Assembly: GCF_009857885.1 (NCBI RefSeq)
Contig: NZ_WWER01000001.1
Span: 310,001-374,000, forward strand
DNA from: Pusillimonas sp. TS35
GTDB lineage: Bacteria > Pseudomonadota > Gammaproteobacteria > Burkholderiales > Burkholderiaceae_B
Direction of reading: 5' to 3'
Length of the DNA: 64,000 nucleotides
Positions 55,768-63,602 of this stretch are shown here, piece after piece (position 1 is the stretch's first letter; each line of letters begins with the position of its first letter). A program made the position numbers and the translations under genes. Below the pieces are notes generated by a model, which worked only from the letters and a program-made list of their open reading frames with translations, made no database searches and was not told the origin of the DNA.

Positions 55768-57591
55768 ATGACATACCGCGCACCTTTGCAAGACATCCGT
55801 TTCGTAATGAAAGAGCTGGCCGGGCTCGATGAGTTGCTGGCCATGCCCGGTTTCGAAGACGTATCCGACGACCTTATCGATGCGGTGCTGGATGAAAACG
55901 CGCGTTTTGTCGAAGAGGTCATCGCGCCGTTGAACCGGCAGGGCGATACCAAACCGGCAGCGTGGAACGACGGCCGGGTGCGAACGTCGCCAGGCTTCAA
56001 AGAGGCGTTTGAGCAATTTGCGCAAGGCGGTTGGCAGGGGCTGTTGCACGAGAAAGAGCTCGGTGGCCAGGGGCTGCCCAAGCTGCTGGGGGCTGTGTGC
56101 GGCGAAAACCTCAACGCCGCCAATCTTGCATTCGCCCTGTGTCCGCTTCTTACCGATGGCGTGATCGAGGCGCTGACCGCTGTGGGTTCGCCGGCCCAGC
56201 AGCAGCGCTACATTCCCCCCATGCTTGATGGGCGCTGGACGGGCACCATGAACCTCACCGAGCCCCAGGCCGGCTCGGATCTGGCACAGGTCGCCACCAA
56301 GGCAGTCAGGCAGGATGACGGCAGCTACCGGCTGTCAGGCCAGAAGATTTTCATTACCTATGGTGAGCACGACATGGCCGAAAATATCGTCCATCTGGTG
56401 CTGGCCCGCACGCCTGATGCCCCCAAGGGGGTCAAGGGCATTTCCTTGTTCATCGTGCCTAAATTCCTGGTCAACGATGACGGCTCGACGGGGGCGCGCA
56501 ACGACGTCTGGTGCGGCTCCATCGAGCACAAGCTGGGCATACATGGCAGCCCTACGGCAGTGCTGCTGTACGGTTCGGGCAAGGGCGAGGTGGGCGAGGG
56601 CGCCGTCGGCTATCTGGTCGGCGAAGAGAACCGCGGCCTCGAGTACATGTTCATCATGATGAATGCCGCGCGCTATGCGGTGGGTATTCAAGGCATCGCA
56701 GTGTCCGAGCGGGCGCTGCAGCATGCCATGGCCTATGCCCGAGAACGTGTGCAGGGCCAGGCCCTCGAGGGTTCGACCGGCCCGGTGGCGATCGTGGATC
56801 ACCCCGATGTGCAGCGCATGCTGCTGACAATGAAGGCGCTGACCGAAGGTGCGCGGGCGCTTGCGTATGTGGCTGCCGCCGCCAACGACAGCGCCCGTCA
56901 TCATCCCGACACGGGGCGGTGCGCCCGCGACAAAGCGCTCTACGAATACCTGGTGCCGGTCGTCAAGGGCTTCTCCACCGAAATTTCTGTCGAAGTCGCC
57001 TCCTTGGGCATACAGGTGCATGGCGGCATGGGCTTTATCGAAGAAACCGGTGCGGCCCAGTACTACCGCGATGCACGGATCCTGCCGATTTACGAAGGCA
57101 CGACAGCCATCCAGGCCAATGACTTTGTAGGGCGCAAGGTGTTACGTGACGGCGGCGCTGTGGCGACGGCGCTGGCCGAACGCATGGCGGCCACAGTGGC
57201 GCAGGTGCGCGAGGCGGCGGGGCAGGGCGGCGCCAATGCCGAAGGCCTTGCCTTGATCGCCACTCAATTGGAACAGGCGGTGCAGGCCTATCGCACGGCC
57301 AACCGCTACGTACTTGAAAACGCCAAAGAGAATTTGCGCGGTGTTTTCATGGGCAGCGTGCCCTTGTTGATGCTTGCAGGCATCGCCTTGGCCGGCTGGC
57401 AGATGGCGCGCGCGGCACTGGCCTGCGAGCGTGCCCTGGCCAAGGGTGATTCACCTTTTCATCGCCAGAAACTGGCCACCTGCGTGTTCTATGCCGCCAA
57501 CCTGTTGCCGCGCGCCGGCGCACTGGCGGCGGCTATCACCACGGGCGGCACGGCGGCGCAATTTGCCGCCGCTGCCCTGGCAGAAGCTTAG
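55768..57591 (+). CDS. Acyl-CoA dehydrogenase (DmdC-like long form)
   Basis: The protein has 607 residues from ATG 55768; a GTG three codons earlier is possible. The N-terminal region (TYRAPLQDIRFVMKELAGLD) and total length match the long acyl-CoA dehydrogenases that include 3-methylmercaptopropionyl-CoA dehydrogenase. Motifs are MNLTEPQAGSDLAQVATKA and QVHGGMGFIEETGAAQYYRD. It oxidises an acyl-CoA and passes electrons to EtfAB. It may act with the CoA-transferase and hydratase. Its stop overlaps the convergent hydrolase gene by four bases. Confidence 0.9.
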   Translation: MTYRAPLQDIRFVMKELAGLDELLAMPGFEDVSDDLIDAVLDENARFVEEVIAPLNRQGDTKPAAWNDGRVRTSPGFKEAFEQFAQGGWQGLLHEKELGGQGLPKLLGAVCGENLNAANLAFALCPLLTDGVIEALTAVGSPAQQQRYIPPMLDGRWTGTMNLTEPQAGSDLAQVATKAVRQDDGSYRLSGQKIFITYGEHDMAENIVHLVLARTPDAPKGVKGISLFIVPKFLVNDDGSTGARNDVWCGSIEHKLGIHGSPTAVLLYGSGKGEVGEGAVGYLVGEENRGLEYMFIMMNAARYAVGIQGIAVSERALQHAMAYARERVQGQALEGSTGPVAIVDHPDVQRMLLTMKALTEGARALAYVAAAANDSARHHPDTGRCARDKALYEYLVPVVKGFSTEISVEVASLGIQVHGGMGFIEETGAAQYYRDARILPIYEGTTAIQANDFVGRKVLRDGGAVATALAERMAATVAQVREAAGQGGANAEGLALIATQLEQAVQAYRTANRYVLENAKENLRGVFMGSVPLLMLAGIALAGWQMARAALACERALAKGDSPFHRQKLATCVFYAANLLPRAGALAAAITTGGTAAQFAAAALAEA

Positions 57592-59195
57592 AAGCCCATC
57601 GGGTAGCCATCTTTGCGGTGGTCCGAGGCGGCCATATAACCACCTTGCGCCAGCCGCATGGCCATTTGCGCGCAGCCAAACTCCAGGTCAAACCGCGGCG
57701 CCACATCGATGGCGTGCCCGCGTTCGTGCAGGCCTGCTACGGTTTCAGGCGGCATATTCCATTCAACCCGTACGGCCCGGTTGTCGTCGGCCACCCGCCA
57801 ACGTGGCGCGTCGATGGCTGCCTGCGGGTTCTGATCGAAGTCGGCCACACGGCAGGCCATCTGCACGTGGCCCTGCGCCTGAATAGACCCGCCCATCAGG
57901 CCGAAACTGGCCAGCGGAGCACCGCCACGCATCAGAAAACCGGGGATGATCGTGTGGAAAGGCCGCTTGCCCGGGCCGACTTGGTTGGGGTGGCCTGCAC
58001 GCGTGGAAAAGCCGCAGCCTCGGTTATGCAGCGCAATGCCGGTACCTGGCACCACCACACCAGAGCCAAAACCCTTGAAGTTTGACTGAATCAGCGACAC
58101 CATCATGCCGCTGGCGTCGGCGGCTGTCATGTAGACCGTGCCGCCCTGGTGCGGGTTGCCGGGGCCCGGGTAGGCGGCGCGACGCGGGTCGATTTGTTTG
58201 GCACGCTCGCGCAGATAGGCCGGATCCAGCAGTTTTTCGGTCATGCCCGGCGCCATGGCTGCCGGGTCGCCCACGTAGGCGTGCAGATCGGCAAAGGCCA
58301 GTTTCATGGCCTCCAACTGCAAGTGGATGTAGTCGGCCGAATCGTGCTTCAGCTCGGCCATGTCCAGCGCGTCGAGCATGCCCAACGCCATCAATGCGCC
58401 GATACCCTGGCCGTTGGGGCCGATTTCCACCAATTCCAGGTCGCGGTAGCCGATGCGGATAGGGGCTACCCAGTCGGGCCGGTTGGCGGCCAAGTCCGCT
58501 TCGGTGATCAGCCCGCCCGTATTACGCGCATGGGCTGCGATGGCAGCCGCCAGTTCGCCGTGATAAAAAGCATCCCCGCCGCTGCGGGCAATTTTTTCCA
58601 GTGTGTCGGCCTGCCCGGGGCACACGAAGCGTTCGCCCGGAAGCGGTGCTCGCCCCTGGGGCGCGAAGGCATCCGCGTAGCCAGGTTGGCTGCTCAGCTT
58701 GCCTACCTGCTCCTGCCATTGGCGATGAACAGTGGGCGACACCAGGAAGCCGTCGCGCGCCAGCTTTACGGCTGGTTCGAATAAGTCTTCGAAGGGCAGG
58801 GTGCCGAAGCGATCGCACAACGCCCGCCAGCCGGCAACCCCGCCCGGTGTTGTTACGCTGCCCCATCCGATGCCCGGCATAGAGGGTTGGTCAGCGAATC
58901 GGTCTGGTGTCCAGGCTGCCGGCGCGCGCCCGCTGGCATTCAGGCCATGCATTTGCTTGCCGTCCCAGATCAGGGCGAACAGGTCGCCGCCGATACCGTT
59001 CATGCAAGGCTCGACCACTGTCAAGGCAATGGCCGTGGCCAGGGCGGCATCGACTGCGTTGCCGCCGCGCATCAGCATTTTCAGCCCCGCAGCAGCCGCC
59101 AGGGGCTGCGAAGTGCTGACAACGTTGTCGGCCAGCACCGGCACGCGTTGCGAGGTATAGGGAAATTGCCAATAGGTGGATTGGTCTAAAGCCAT
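57588..59195 (-). CDS. Gamma-glutamyltransferase family Ntn hydrolase
   Basis: The protein has 535 residues from ATG 59195. It has the GGT family N-terminal region (GLKMLMRGGNAVDAALATAI) and a self-cleavage/nucleophile threonine at about residue 353 in HQGGTVYMTAADASG. The canonical TTHFS of true GGTs is absent, as in oxamate amidohydrolase-like (HpxW) members. No clear signal peptide is seen, so it probably acts in the cytoplasm on an amide. It lies 34 bases downstream of nothing on its strand but the Bug receptor gene start, so the two may be co-transcribed (receptor first). Confidence 0.82.
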   Translation of the reverse strand: MALDQSTYWQFPYTSQRVPVLADNVVSTSQPLAAAAGLKMLMRGGNAVDAALATAIALTVVEPCMNGIGGDLFALIWDGKQMHGLNASGRAPAAWTPDRFADQPSMPGIGWGSVTTPGGVAGWRALCDRFGTLPFEDLFEPAVKLARDGFLVSPTVHRQWQEQVGKLSSQPGYADAFAPQGRAPLPGERFVCPGQADTLEKIARSGGDAFYHGELAAAIAAHARNTGGLITEADLAANRPDWVAPIRIGYRDLELVEIGPNGQGIGALMALGMLDALDMAELKHDSADYIHLQLEAMKLAFADLHAYVGDPAAMAPGMTEKLLDPAYLRERAKQIDPRRAAYPGPGNPHQGGTVYMTAADASGMMVSLIQSNFKGFGSGVVVPGTGIALHNRGCGFSTRAGHPNQVGPGKRPFHTIIPGFLMRGGAPLASFGLMGGSIQAQGHVQMACRVADFDQNPQAAIDAPRWRVADDNRAVRVEWNMPPETVAGLHERGHAIDVAPRFDLEFGCAQMAMRLAQGGYMAASDHRKDGYPMGF

Positions 59196-59229
59196 GGTGT
59201 CTCTACTCAAAAAACAATAAAACAGGGGG

Positions 59230-60276
59230 TCAGTTGCTGCGGATGTTTGCTTCCTTGACTACATTGCCCCAGAAAGCGTGCTCATTGTTTACCACCTTTG
59301 CCAGCGCATCGGGCGGGCCGTAGCGCAGTTCCGCACCCTGTGCTGCCATGGCAGTGATGAGCTTCGGGTTCTTCAATGATTGTTCCAGCGCCGCTGAAAG
59401 CGTTGCAATGATGTCCGGCGGCGTGCCTTTCGGCGCGAATAGGCCAAACTGATTATCCGCCACTACGTTCGCAATGCCGGATTCCTTCAGGGTGGGAACG
59501 TCGGGCAACAGGGAAACGCGCTGCCCCGAGGCCACCGCCAGATACTTGAGCTTGCCACCCTTCACCAACGGCATTGAGCCCGTGACGCTGTCAAACATCA
59601 TGCTTGAAACGCCGCTGACAACGTCCGGCAGTGCCTGGCTGCTGCCTTTGTAGGGCACGTGGGTGATGTCCAGGGCGTTCTGGCGAGAGAACAGCGTGCC
59701 TTCGAGGTGAGACAGCGTACCCACACCTTGGGAGGCGTAGTTGTACTGGCCAGGCTTGGCCTTGATATAGGCGATTAGCTCAGCGACATTGCTGACCGGC
59801 AGGGAGGCCGGCACAACCAGCGCATGCGGCACAAAGCCGATCAAGCCGATTGGCACGAAGTCTTTGGCCAGATGCACGGGCTGGTCTTTATAGATCGCAG
59901 CGGCAATCGCTTGGTTGGTGGTGGCAGCCAGATAAAGCCCATATCCATTCGGCGCTTGCCGCGCGCCTGCCGCAAGCCCGATCGCTCCGCCGGCGCCCGT
60001 GCGGTTTTCTACAACGACCGATTGACCAAGCACTGCCCCCATCTGCTGGCCCAAAGCCCTTGCCAGCACATCGGTTGCACCCCCTGGGGGAAATGAAATG
60101 GTGACCTGTATCGGCTTGTCCGGAAAGGCGGCGAAGGCTGGCGCTGGCGCGACAGTGGCGGCGCCGATGGCCCCGGCCAGTGCCAGCATCTGTAAAAACG
60201 GCACCGTGCTGGGCCGGTTGTGCACTGCACCTGCAGTGCTGCGTACTGCTTTACACCATGAAGCGATTGATTTCAT
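59230..60276 (-). CDS. Bug/TctC family substrate-binding protein
   Basis: The protein has 348 residues. A longer than usual N-terminal stretch precedes the signal helix (MLALAGAIGAATVAPAPAFA, about residues 30-49); an internal ATG at residue 30 is a possible true start. The family region reads IQVTISFPPGGATDVLARAL. It is followed at 34 bases by the GGT-like hydrolase and is divergent from a LysR gene, so it may bind the hydrolase substrate. Confidence 0.9.
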   Translation of the reverse strand: MKSIASWCKAVRSTAGAVHNRPSTVPFLQMLALAGAIGAATVAPAPAFAAFPDKPIQVTISFPPGGATDVLARALGQQMGAVLGQSVVVENRTGAGGAIGLAAGARQAPNGYGLYLAATTNQAIAAAIYKDQPVHLAKDFVPIGLIGFVPHALVVPASLPVSNVAELIAYIKAKPGQYNYASQGVGTLSHLEGTLFSRQNALDITHVPYKGSSQALPDVVSGVSSMMFDSVTGSMPLVKGGKLKYLAVASGQRVSLLPDVPTLKESGIANVVADNQFGLFAPKGTPPDIIATLSAALEQSLKNPKLITAMAAQGAELRYGPPDALAKVVNNEHAFWGNVVKEANIRSN

Positions 60277-60416
60277 ATGAATTTCCGAGGAGAGGTCAGA
60301 AACAGCTTCTTGAAAAAAGGGGGGTGAAAGCGAAGATCCCAGTTACGCCCCGCGCCCTGCGGAATGGGGCGGCGCTTGTATTGCATTCATATTACCGATA
60401 TGGTTTGATCCAAACA

Positions 60417-60446
60417 ATTTGATTTATTCATCATAATTAATCAAAT
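60417..60446. promoter_or_regulatory. Candidate LysR operator (inverted repeat)
   Basis: Perfect eight-base arms ATTTGATT and AATCAAAT with a 14-base spacer lie in an AT-rich stretch just before the LysR start at 60453 and about 140 bases from the divergent Bug gene. The placement fits autorepression and control of the receptor-hydrolase pair. Confidence 0.5.
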
Positions 60447-60452
60447 ATATCG

Positions 60453-61331
60453 ATGGATACCATACGTTTTCTCCGTACCTTTCTCGCCGTTGCCCGCAGC
60501 AACACTTTTGCCGAGGCCGCGGACGTGGTCGCGCTTACCCAGAGTGCGGTGAGTTTTCAGATGCGGGCACTGGAGCAGCAATTGAACCGGCGGCTGTTCG
60601 AGCGCCAGGGCAGGTTGTCGGTGCTGACCGCGGAAGGGCGGGCCATGCTGCCCGAGGCGCAGGCGCTGCTGGATCAGTTCGAACGCTTGCGCGGCCCACA
60701 GCCCGGCCAGGAAGACGACATGGCCGGCGCTGTCACTTTCGGCGCCATTGTGTCGTGCATGGGACCGCTCTCCAAAGGTGTGTCTCGGCTCAAGGCACGC
60801 TATCCCAATCTCGAGGTGCGGCTAACGACAGGACGCTCCGGCGCATTGGCGGCGCAGGTCGAAAGCGATATGCTGGATGCGGCCATCATCGTGGCGCCGC
60901 CCCGCAAGCGATCCACCCTGAACTGGCTGCCTTTGCGGGAAGAGCCATTGGTTGTGGTTGCGCCGGCGCATGCAGCGGTCAAGAGTGCGCGCGACGCAGT
61001 CGAGCGCTACCCCTTCTTGCGTTTCGACCGGCGTGAGTTCACCGGGCGGCTGGTTGACCGCGCGCTCAAAAGGATGCATTGTCGCGTTAACGAGTTTCTG
61101 GAACTGAACTCGATGGATACGCTGGTTGCCCTGGTGCGCCAGGACGTCGGCGTTACCGTGCTGCCCATGCCCGTGGCGGTCGACTGGGCAAGCGATGCCA
61201 GCTTGCAGGTGCTGCCGTTGGGCGGCAAGGCGGGCGAGGCGGTGCGCCACATCGGCGCGCTTTCCAAGGCCGGCCATCCGCATCCGCGTCTCATTGATGC
61301 CTTCTGCGCAGTGTGCAAAGAGATGTTCTAG
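60453..61331 (+). CDS. LysR family transcriptional regulator
   Basis: The protein has 292 residues. The helix-turn-helix starts MDTIRFLRTFLAVARSNTFA with ADVVALTQSAVSFQMRALEQ, and an effector-binding domain follows. It is divergent from a Bug receptor and GGT-like hydrolase and probably regulates them. The gene has no close ribosome-binding site, so it may be weakly translated. Confidence 0.9.
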   Translation: MDTIRFLRTFLAVARSNTFAEAADVVALTQSAVSFQMRALEQQLNRRLFERQGRLSVLTAEGRAMLPEAQALLDQFERLRGPQPGQEDDMAGAVTFGAIVSCMGPLSKGVSRLKARYPNLEVRLTTGRSGALAAQVESDMLDAAIIVAPPRKRSTLNWLPLREEPLVVVAPAHAAVKSARDAVERYPFLRFDRREFTGRLVDRALKRMHCRVNEFLELNSMDTLVALVRQDVGVTVLPMPVAVDWASDASLQVLPLGGKAGEAVRHIGALSKAGHPHPRLIDAFCAVCKEMF

Positions 61332-61477
61332 CGGTATTGCGCAGCTGCGCAGCGTGTTCGGCACCGCGCGGTGGTTGCCCGGCCACCATAAGTTTATGCA
61401 TAAAGCTTATTTCCCTGGCCTGGTTTATGCTGACACAATATTTAGGTCTTTGTTCAACCCGTTACAAGTGAGCTGCC

Positions 61478-62119
61478 ATGACTACATTGCGTCTGGGCGA
61501 TACCGCCCCTGATTTCGAGCAGGATTCCTCGGTCGGCAAGATCCGTTTTTATGACTACCTCGGCGATAGCTGGGGGGTGCTGTTTTCGCATCCGGCCGAT
61601 TTCACACCCGTTTGCACGACAGAGCTGGGCTACACGGCACTGGTGTCGGGCGAGTTTGCCAAGCGCAACGCCAAGGTGATCGCCGTGTCTGTGGACGACG
61701 CCGAATCGCACCGTAAATGGATCGGGGACATTAATGACACGCAGAAATGCGAGGTCAATTATCCGATCCTGGCGGATGCGGATCACAAGGTCGCCAAGCT
61801 GTACGACATGATCCACCCCAATGCCAGTACCACCGTGACGGTGCGCTCGGTGTTTATCATCGACCCAAAGAAGAAAGTCCGTCTGATCATCACCTATCCG
61901 GCCAGCACCGGCCGCAATTTCGATGAAATCCTGCGAGTGCTCGACTCGCTGCAACTGACCGATAACTATAGTGTTGCGACGCCGGTTAACTGGAAGCAGG
62001 GCGATGATGTCATCATTGTTCCGTCGCTGCAGGACGAAGCCGTGCTGAAGCAAAAATTCCCCAAAGGCTACACGGTAGTGCGCCCTTACCTGCGCATCAC
62101 GCCGCAGCCCGATAAATAA
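61478..62119 (+). CDS. Peroxiredoxin, Prx6 (1-Cys) family
   Basis: The protein has 213 residues. The peroxidatic Cys46 lies in HPADFTPVCTTELG, and a second cysteine at 91 sits in NDTQKCEVNYPI, as in mammalian Prx6. The C-terminal domain ends VVRPYLRITPQP, typical of 1-Cys members. It reduces hydrogen peroxide and organic peroxides. It is monocistronic, with an intrinsic terminator downstream. Confidence 0.95.
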   Translation: MTTLRLGDTAPDFEQDSSVGKIRFYDYLGDSWGVLFSHPADFTPVCTTELGYTALVSGEFAKRNAKVIAVSVDDAESHRKWIGDINDTQKCEVNYPILADADHKVAKLYDMIHPNASTTVTVRSVFIIDPKKKVRLIITYPASTGRNFDEILRVLDSLQLTDNYSVATPVNWKQGDDVIIVPSLQDEAVLKQKFPKGYTVVRPYLRITPQPDK

Positions 62120-62168
62120 TAGGGGGCGCCGGCAGGTTACCGCCGGTGCACGTGCTTGCGAAATAAGC

Positions 62169-62199
62169 AAAAGGGCCGGCCTTGTTCTGGTCCTTTTTT
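62169..62199 (+). terminator. Intrinsic terminator of the peroxiredoxin gene
   Basis: AAAAGGGCC pairs with GGTCCTTTT (one G-T pair) around an 11-base loop, followed by further T. It lies 50 bases after the stop codon. Confidence 0.75.
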
Positions 62200-62656
62200 G
62201 TTGGCTGCCGACCCGGCGGCGCCTGAAGTAGGGCTCCCACAGCATCACCCGCGAGCGGCCACGTAAGAGGTAGGCTGTCCGGCCCCCCAGCAGCATTCCA
62301 TGCGCGGTGGCCGATGCTCCGTTGAGTCCCTCCACCCCAGCGCCTCCAGTGTTGCATCACTGACGGCGCGAGCCAACTATACAAGTTCCGTTGGCCCGCA
62401 GGGGCAAAAGGGCGAGTTCGCACACGCCGCTGAAAGCGCGTGAATTTGACGGGAACCCCGAAGGGGAGAGCGATCGAAGCGACCAGCCTGCCCCGCCACG
62501 ACGCGCCCCGGCCAAAGAGCCCAGATCTTCCGCCAGCAAAACAACCCCCGCCTAAAAACCCCCAGATCGCCGCACGTACAACCCCCCGGTGAGCAGCCCA
62601 ATACCCCCAGGCACAACTCCACCCCCAAACAACACACAAAAAAAGCTTGCAAATAA
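62200..62656. other. GC-rich region without a recognisable gene
   Basis: About 450 bases between the peroxiredoxin terminator and the SOS-box promoter. Long minus-strand frames (such as 62097-62639) exist only because the sequence is GC-rich; their products are rich in Arg, Gly and Trp and have no ribosome-binding site. I see no RNA gene or mobile element. Confidence 0.4.
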
Positions 62657-62694
62657 AACTGATGTTTTATACAGTACTGTATATAGAGTCAGTA
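62657..62694 (+). promoter_or_regulatory. Two adjoining LexA (SOS) boxes
   Basis: Two sites fit the CTG-N10-CAG LexA pattern. Box 1 (62657-62676) reads AACTGATGTTTTATACAGTA; box 2 (62675-62694) reads TACTGTATATAGAGTCAGTA. They share two bases, and the join forms a 14-base palindrome at 62669-62682. A TTGCAA at 62647 and a TACAGT 17 bases later could be the promoter they cover. They lie 28 bases before the small ATG at 62723. Confidence 0.75.
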
Positions 62695-62722
62695 TCCATA
62701 TAACCAGCAAACGAGGCAAGCC

Positions 62723-62902
62723 ATGCAAAACTCCACCTTTCCCCGTCGTCCCGCAGCAAAATGGCCATTTCCCGCCCGCCGCGCGCCAGCCCGGCAAAGC
62801 AAATTGTCGCGGGGCGCCATGCTGGTCGACGTTTGCCTGGTGCTTGCCTGGGGCGCTACCATCCCAGGCATGATGTGGCTGGGCGTCGCCGGCGGGTTCT
62901 GA
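62723..62902 (+). CDS. Small SOS-controlled predicted membrane peptide, 59 residues
   Basis: This frame was found by reading downstream of the LexA boxes. The ATG at 62723 has GAGG six bases upstream and the frame ends in TGA at 62902. The first half is strongly basic and proline-rich (MQNSTFPRRPAAKWPFPARR). The second half is one hydrophobic segment (MLVDVCLVLAWGATIPGMMW) ending LGVAGGF. I do not recognise the family. The form (short, basic plus one helix, SOS promoter) resembles SOS membrane toxins such as TisB or small division inhibitors, but this is inference. Confidence 0.65.
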   Translation: MQNSTFPRRPAAKWPFPARRAPARQSKLSRGAMLVDVCLVLAWGATIPGMMWLGVAGGF

Positions 62903-62950
62903 ATTGCTCGCTCCGCTGTCTCGGCCAGCCCTTCGGAGCGTCATCGGCAT

Positions 62951-62978
62951 AAGCGCCGCTGCAAAAAAGCGCCGCTGC
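62951..62978. repeat. Short tandem direct repeat
   Basis: The 12-base unit AAGCGCCGCTGC occurs at 62951-62962 and 62967-62978, after the SOS peptide gene. Its role is unknown. Confidence 0.5.
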
Positions 62979-63051
62979 TATGACTGCCACGCCAAAAACA
63001 CGCCCTAACAACGTGTGGGGCAAGCGGCTTTTCTAGATGCCCAATTGCTTG

Positions 63052-63057
63052 TACAAT
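63052..63057 (+). promoter_or_regulatory. Predicted -10 element of the rplS promoter
   Basis: TACAAT is preceded at 16 bases by TTTCTA and lies about 100 bases before the rplS start. It suggests that rplS has its own promoter here. Confidence 0.4.
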
Positions 63058-63155
63058 AGCAGGCTTTGCTAACTCATCCTCTGACGGCTTGCGTTGCGCG
63101 TTTGGCGCTCCTTCAATAAAAAAGCCTGCTCAAGATGAACTCTGGAGTCACTACC

Positions 63156-63536
63156 GTGAATCTGCTCGAAACCCTCGAACAAGAGGAAATCGCCCGTCTG
63201 ACCGAAGGCAAAACCATGCCCGAATTCGCGCCCGGCGATACCGTCATCGTCAATGTGAACGTGGTCGAAGGCACCCGCAAGCGCGTACAGGCCTACGAAG
63301 GCGTCGTCATTGCCAAGCGCAACCGTGGCCTGAACTCTGCCTTCATCGTGCGCAAAATCTCGTCCGGCGAAGCCGTCGAGCGTACGTTCCAGCTTTACTC
63401 ACCGCAAATCGCCAGCGTCGAAGTCAAGCGTCGTGGTGACGTTCGCCGTGCTAAACTGTATTATCTGCGTAGCCGCTCGGGTAAAGCCGCACGCATCAAG
63501 GAAAAGCTCGTCCGCAAGGCGGACAAGGCTGCATAA
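63156..63536 (+). CDS. rplS: 50S ribosomal protein L19
   Basis: The protein has 126 residues. The GTG at 63156 is chosen because L19 proteins start [15 protein letters not shown] and GGAG lies nine bases upstream; an ATG at 63135 would add seven residues. It carries [20 protein letters not shown] and the strongly conserved [21 protein letters not shown]19 sits at the 30S-50S interface. It is not preceded by trmD, which is unusual. Confidence 0.96.
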   Translation: MNLLETLEQEEIARLTEGKTMPEFAPGDTVIVNVNVVEGTRKRVQAYEGVVIAKRNRGLNSAFIVRKISSGEAVERTFQLYSPQIASVEVKRRGDVRRAKLYYLRSRSGKAARIKEKLVRKADKAA

Positions 63537-63560
63537 CACACAGCATCCTTGCGCAAACGG

Positions 63561-63593
63561 CAAAGGCACCCCGGCGGGTGCCTTTGTTGTTTT
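63561..63593 (+). terminator. Intrinsic terminator of rplS
   Basis: Eleven-base perfect arms CAAAGGCACCC and GGGTGCCTTTG with a four-base loop are followed by TTGTTTT, 24 bases after the rplS stop. The next gene starts only ten bases further on. Confidence 0.88.
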
Positions 63594-63602
63594 ACGGACC
63601 AC

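Noticed and set aside
62097-62639. 180-codon minus-strand frame
   Set aside because: Gly/Arg/Trp-rich, overlaps the peroxiredoxin terminator, and no start signal.
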